Of a stretch of 5,950 nt of DNA, positions 4,576 through 5,950 are shown one piece after another; position 1 is the stretch's first letter, and each line of letters opens with the position of its first letter. The translations under genes were made by a program, and so were the position numbers. The notes under the pieces are model-generated. The model was not told the DNA's origin. It worked only from the letters and a program-made list of their open reading frames with translations, and did no database searches. The stretch spans positions 1 through 5,950 of the forward strand of contig JAEYVD010000278.1 of the NCBI GenBank assembly GCA_023432075.1, written 5' to 3'. The DNA is from Pseudomonadota bacterium. GTDB taxonomy: Bacteria; Pseudomonadota; Gammaproteobacteria; Burkholderiales; Burkholderiaceae_B.

Positions 4576-5950
4576 ATGAACCAAGCATCCGCCACGCCGC
4601 GCCCCTCGGGCTGTCCCATCGATCACGCCGCGCTGTCCGCCGCGCAAAGCCCGACGGGCTGTCCGGTCAGCCCGCGCGCCGCCGCGTTCGATCCCTTTGG
4701 CGACGGCTATCAGCAGGACCCGCCCGAATACGTGCGCTGGGCGCGTGAGCAGGAGCCGGTGTTCTACAGCCCGCAGTTGGGCTACTGGGTCGTGACGCGC
4801 TACGACGACATCAAGGCGATCTTCCGCGACAACATCACCTTCAGCCCGTCGATCGCGCTGGAGAAGATCACGCCGACGGGACCGGAGGCCAACGCGGTGC
4901 TGGCGTCGTACGGCTACGCCATGAACCGCACGCTGGTGAACGAGGACGAGCCCGCGCACATGCCGCGCCGCCGCGTGCTGATGGACCCGTTCACGCCCGA
5001 GGAGTTGAAGCATCACGAACCCATGGTGCGTCGCCTGACGCGCGAATACGTGGACCGCTTCATCGACGACGGGCGCGCCGATCTCGTCGATCAGATGCTG
5101 TGGGAAGTGCCGCTGACCGTGGCGCTGCACTTTCTGGGCGTGCCCGAAGAGGACATGGACCTGCTGCGGCAATATTCCATCGCGCACACAGTGAACACCT
5201 GGGGCCGGCCCAAGCCCGAGGAACAGGTGGCCGTCGCGCATGCGGTCGGCAACTTCTGGCAGCTGGCCGGCAAGATCCTGGACAAAATGCGGCAGGATCC
5301 GTCGGGCCCCGGCTGGATGCAATACGGCCTGCGCAAGCAGCAGATGCACCCGGAGGTGGTCACCGATTCATACCTGCATTCGATGATGATGGCCGGCATC
5401 GTGGCGGCGCACGAGACCACGGCCAATGCGTCGGCCAATGCCATCAAGCTGCTGTTGCAGCATCCGCAGGCCTGGCGCGAGATCTGCGAGGATCCGAACC
5501 TGATCCCCAACGCGGTCGAGGAATGCCTTCGTCACAACGGATCGGTTGCCGCGTGGCGCCGCCTGGCTACGCGCGACGTGGAAATCGCAGGCGTGGCGAT
5601 TCCGGCCGGGTCGAAACTGCTGATCGTGACCTCGTCGGCCAACCATGACGAAGGCCAGTTCGAAGACGCCGACCTCTTTGACATCCGCCGAGAAAATGCC
5701 AGCGATCAGCTAACGTTCGGTTATGGCTCGCATCAGTGCATGGGCAAGAACCTGGCGCGCATGGAGATGCAGATCTTCCTGGAAGAACTGACGCGCCGGC
5801 TGCCGCATCTGAAATTGGCGGAGCAGTCCTTCACCTATGTGCCCAACACCTCCTTCCGCGGGCCGGAACACCTGTGGGTGGAATGGGATCCGGCGCAGAA
5901 CCCGGAGCGCGCGAACCCGTCCCTGCTGGAAAACAGGCATCCTGTGCGCA
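4576..5950 (+). CDS. Cytochrome P450, CYP116B-like self-sufficient monooxygenase (heme domain; gene runs off the right edge)
   Basis: The frame is open from the ATG at 4576 to the window end, giving 458 residues with no stop. P450 hallmarks appear in order: I-helix AGIVAAHETTANA with Glu280-Thr281-Thr282, the K-helix E-x-x-R as Glu316-Arg319, and the heme loop FGYGSHQCMGKN with Cys388 as the iron ligand. From memory the sequence matches P450RhF/CYP116B heme domains throughout: N-terminal CPIDHAAL and CPVS, LGYWVVTRYDDIKAIFRDNI, NEDEPAHMPRR, EVPLTVALHFLGVPEEDMD, and NTSFRGPEHLWVEWDP near the end. In that family a linker leads to an FMN, NADH and 2Fe-2S reductase of phthalate-dioxygenase-reductase type. 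The last visible residues are at that linker, so the reductase is expected outside. These enzymes hydroxylate or dealkylate aromatics, ethers and thiocarbamates. It probably shares the Bug gene's promoter. The Shine-Dalgarno sequence (GGA, 4565-4567) is weak. Confidence 0.93.
   Translation, partial: MNQASATPRPSGCPIDHAALSAAQSPTGCPVSPRAAAFDPFGDGYQQDPPEYVRWAREQEPVFYSPQLGYWVVTRYDDIKAIFRDNITFSPSIALEKITPTGPEANAVLASYGYAMNRTLVNEDEPAHMPRRRVLMDPFTPEELKHHEPMVRRLTREYVDRFIDDGRADLVDQMLWEVPLTVALHFLGVPEEDMDLLRQYSIAHTVNTWGRPKPEEQVAVAHAVGNFWQLAGKILDKMRQDPSGPGWMQYGLRKQQMHPEVVTDSYLHSMMMAGIVAAHETTANASANAIKLLLQHPQAWREICEDPNLIPNAVEECLRHNGSVAAWRRLATRDVEIAGVAIPAGSKLLIVTSSANHDEGQFEDADLFDIRRENASDQLTFGYGSHQCMGKNLARMEMQIFLEELTRRLPHLKLAEQSFTYVPNTSFRGPEHLWVEWDPAQNPERANPSLLENRHPVR

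Noticed and set aside
4477..5349. Long open frame on the minus strand opposite the P450
   Set aside because: It is antisense to a P450 with all its motifs, and its Arg/His/Val/Gly-rich composition is typical of a shadow frame in high-GC DNA.

Overview
The window looks like the chromosome of a high-GC betaproteobacterium in the Burkholderiales, most likely the Bordetella/Achromobacter group (Alcaligenaceae). The grounds are the strong G/C bias at third codon positions, a Bug-family (TctC-like) periplasmic receptor, and a CYP116B-type P450, a combination common in that order. This is inference; no rRNA or other taxonomic marker gene is present.

Left part (1-1528). The first 61 bases are the start of a leftward gene whose first 20 residues resemble MTA/SAH nucleosidase. 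A gene-free stretch of about 425 bases follows, holding two strong stem-loops. Then comes a complete rightward gene for a DUF2235 (Tle1-like) alpha/beta-hydrolase with a recognisable Ser-Asp-His triad and no partner gene beside it.

Middle part (1529-2419). A leftward, toxin-first type II toxin-antitoxin pair of the HigB/Gp49-like and HTH antitoxin kind converges on the hydrolase gene. Its two genes overlap by four bases (GTGA). Its promoter has a perfect TATAAT buried in a perfect 20-bp palindrome, presumably the autoregulatory operator. The next 220 bases hold no gene but several inverted repeats.

Right part (2420-5950). An IclR-family regulator faces left. From the shared intergenic region, a Bug-type solute-binding protein gene and a cytochrome P450 gene run right. 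The divergent region carries a TACGCA palindrome plus a third half-site, a good candidate for the IclR operator. The P450 is open at the right edge. Its 458 visible residues cover the whole heme domain and closely resemble, from memory, the heme domain of CYP116B enzymes (P450RhF type). In that family an FMN/2Fe-2S reductase is fused at the C-terminus, so it is expected just beyond the window.

The likely working unit is IclR regulator, secreted receptor and self-sufficient monooxygenase: sensing or capture of a small organic compound, followed by its oxidation. The least explained features are the repeats between the receptor gene and the P450 gene (four GCATCAC copies, including a 14-bp exact repeat of the end of the receptor gene, and a 10-bp inverted repeat) and the possibly leaderless toxin mRNA.
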